Shown: one piece after another, positions 24,059-24,363 of the stretch
Position numbering within the stretch: the first letter of the stretch is position 1
Layout: each line of letters begins with the position of its first letter
Source: an uncultured Planctomycetaceae bacterium
GTDB lineage: Bacteria > Planctomycetota > Planctomycetia > Pirellulales > Pirellulaceae
Direction: 5' to 3'
DNA: 24,363 nt
Assembly: GCA_903927685.1 (NCBI GenBank)
Contig: CAIYOB010000923.1
Coordinates: forward strand, 1 to 24,363
The notes under the pieces: model-generated
What the model saw: only the letters and a program-made list of their open reading frames with translations
Told to the model about the DNA's origin: nothing
The model's database searches: none
Made by a program: the position numbers and the translations under genes

Positions 24059-24235
24059 TGCGGCAAGTCCGCTTAGCCTAGCCCGTCTCCGCCGGCTTGT
24101 CCAGCAAGCGGAAGGTGTTGCGCGGACAAGTTGTCGTGGCAGCAGGAACCGCTGCGCGCAGGGCCGCGTCCGACACGGTGTGGCACGGCTCACTCGTACA
24201 CCACCCACAGGCGTAGCCCCCCGTTCAGGCTAAAT

Positions 24236-24329
24236 GTTGGTGTGCCTGGGGTCGAGTACAGCGAGCCCCCAGAGGCAAGAACTGGGGGCTCGCCACTCGT
24301 ACCTCGTGGTTCGACCCCAGGCACCCAAC
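24236..24329. repeat. Nested palindrome (outer 19-base, inner 12-base arms)
   Basis: Outer arms 24236-24255 and 24311-24329 pair over 19 bases with a single bulged T at 24241. Inner arms GCGAGCCCCCAG (24261-24272) and CTGGGGGCTCGC (24282-24293) pair perfectly around a 9-base loop. The two stems share one axis, so the whole 94 bases fold as one long hairpin. This is the form of a REP/MITE-like palindromic element; no transposase or terminal duplication is visible. Confidence 0.8.
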
Positions 24330-24363
24330 CTCAATTCTCAGCCTGGTCAACGCACTTGCCTGC

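Larger units (their letters stand above)
23973..24363. other. Gene-free right end with dispersed-repeat character
   Basis: 391 bases without a credible gene; open frames are short and Arg-rich. It holds the two inverted repeats at 23997-24058 and 24236-24329. The upstream promoter of the DUF1080-sulfatase genes should lie here, but I see no clear boxes. Confidence 0.5.

Noticed and set aside
24236..24329. CRISPR-like repeats
   Set aside because: The repeats are inverted, not direct, and there is no regular spacer; this is a palindrome.

Overview
The window is GC-rich, densely coded DNA that looks like a planctomycete, probably in or near the Pirellulales. This is an inference from gene content: secreted sulfatase, DUF1080 protein, BNR-repeat sialidase-like protein, FAD-dependent oxidoreductase with carbohydrate-binding-like flanks, GH29-like protein, a BON protein next to CsrA, and a baeRF protein. 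No rRNA, tRNA, CRISPR array or complete insertion sequence was seen.

Region 1 (1-4754, minus strand) reads as one stress or stationary-phase operon: HPF/RaiA ribosome hibernation factor, CsrA, BON-domain protein, P-type cation ATPase, and a baeRF protein cut by the window edge. A good sigma70-type promoter lies in front of it. A NhaR-type LysR regulator is transcribed divergently (4806-5705), and an 11-bp inverted repeat sits between the two. A DUF2294 protein follows (5893-6264), then a 580-base gap that holds a hairpin, a candidate structured RNA and a strong intrinsic terminator.

Region 2 (6845-12979, plus strand) is a tight gene string: a HAD phosphatase fused to Sua5/TsaC, a 26-codon small ORF, an unknown 116-residue protein, beta-carbonic anhydrase, a SulP-STAS-UspA fusion transporter, and biotin carboxylase. 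Sua5 and biotin carboxylase both consume CO2/HCO3-, carbonic anhydrase interconverts the two, and SulP proteins can import HCO3-. I propose that this is an inorganic-carbon supply operon for carboxylating enzymes. It is the most interesting system in the window.

Region 3 (12980-14959) is poorly conserved-looking: a possibly frameshifted ribbon-helix-helix-like ORF, non-coding DNA, and a double zinc-ribbon membrane protein.

Region 4 (14960-23972, minus strand) is a polysaccharide or glycoconjugate catabolism cluster: DUF1080 protein, sulfatase, a GH29-like gene that has lost its 5' part, an RdgC-like protein, a large FAD-dependent oxidoreductase and a BNR sialidase-like protein. Most products carry signal peptides. 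The window ends in two strong inverted repeats (23997-24058 and 24236-24329) in gene-free DNA.
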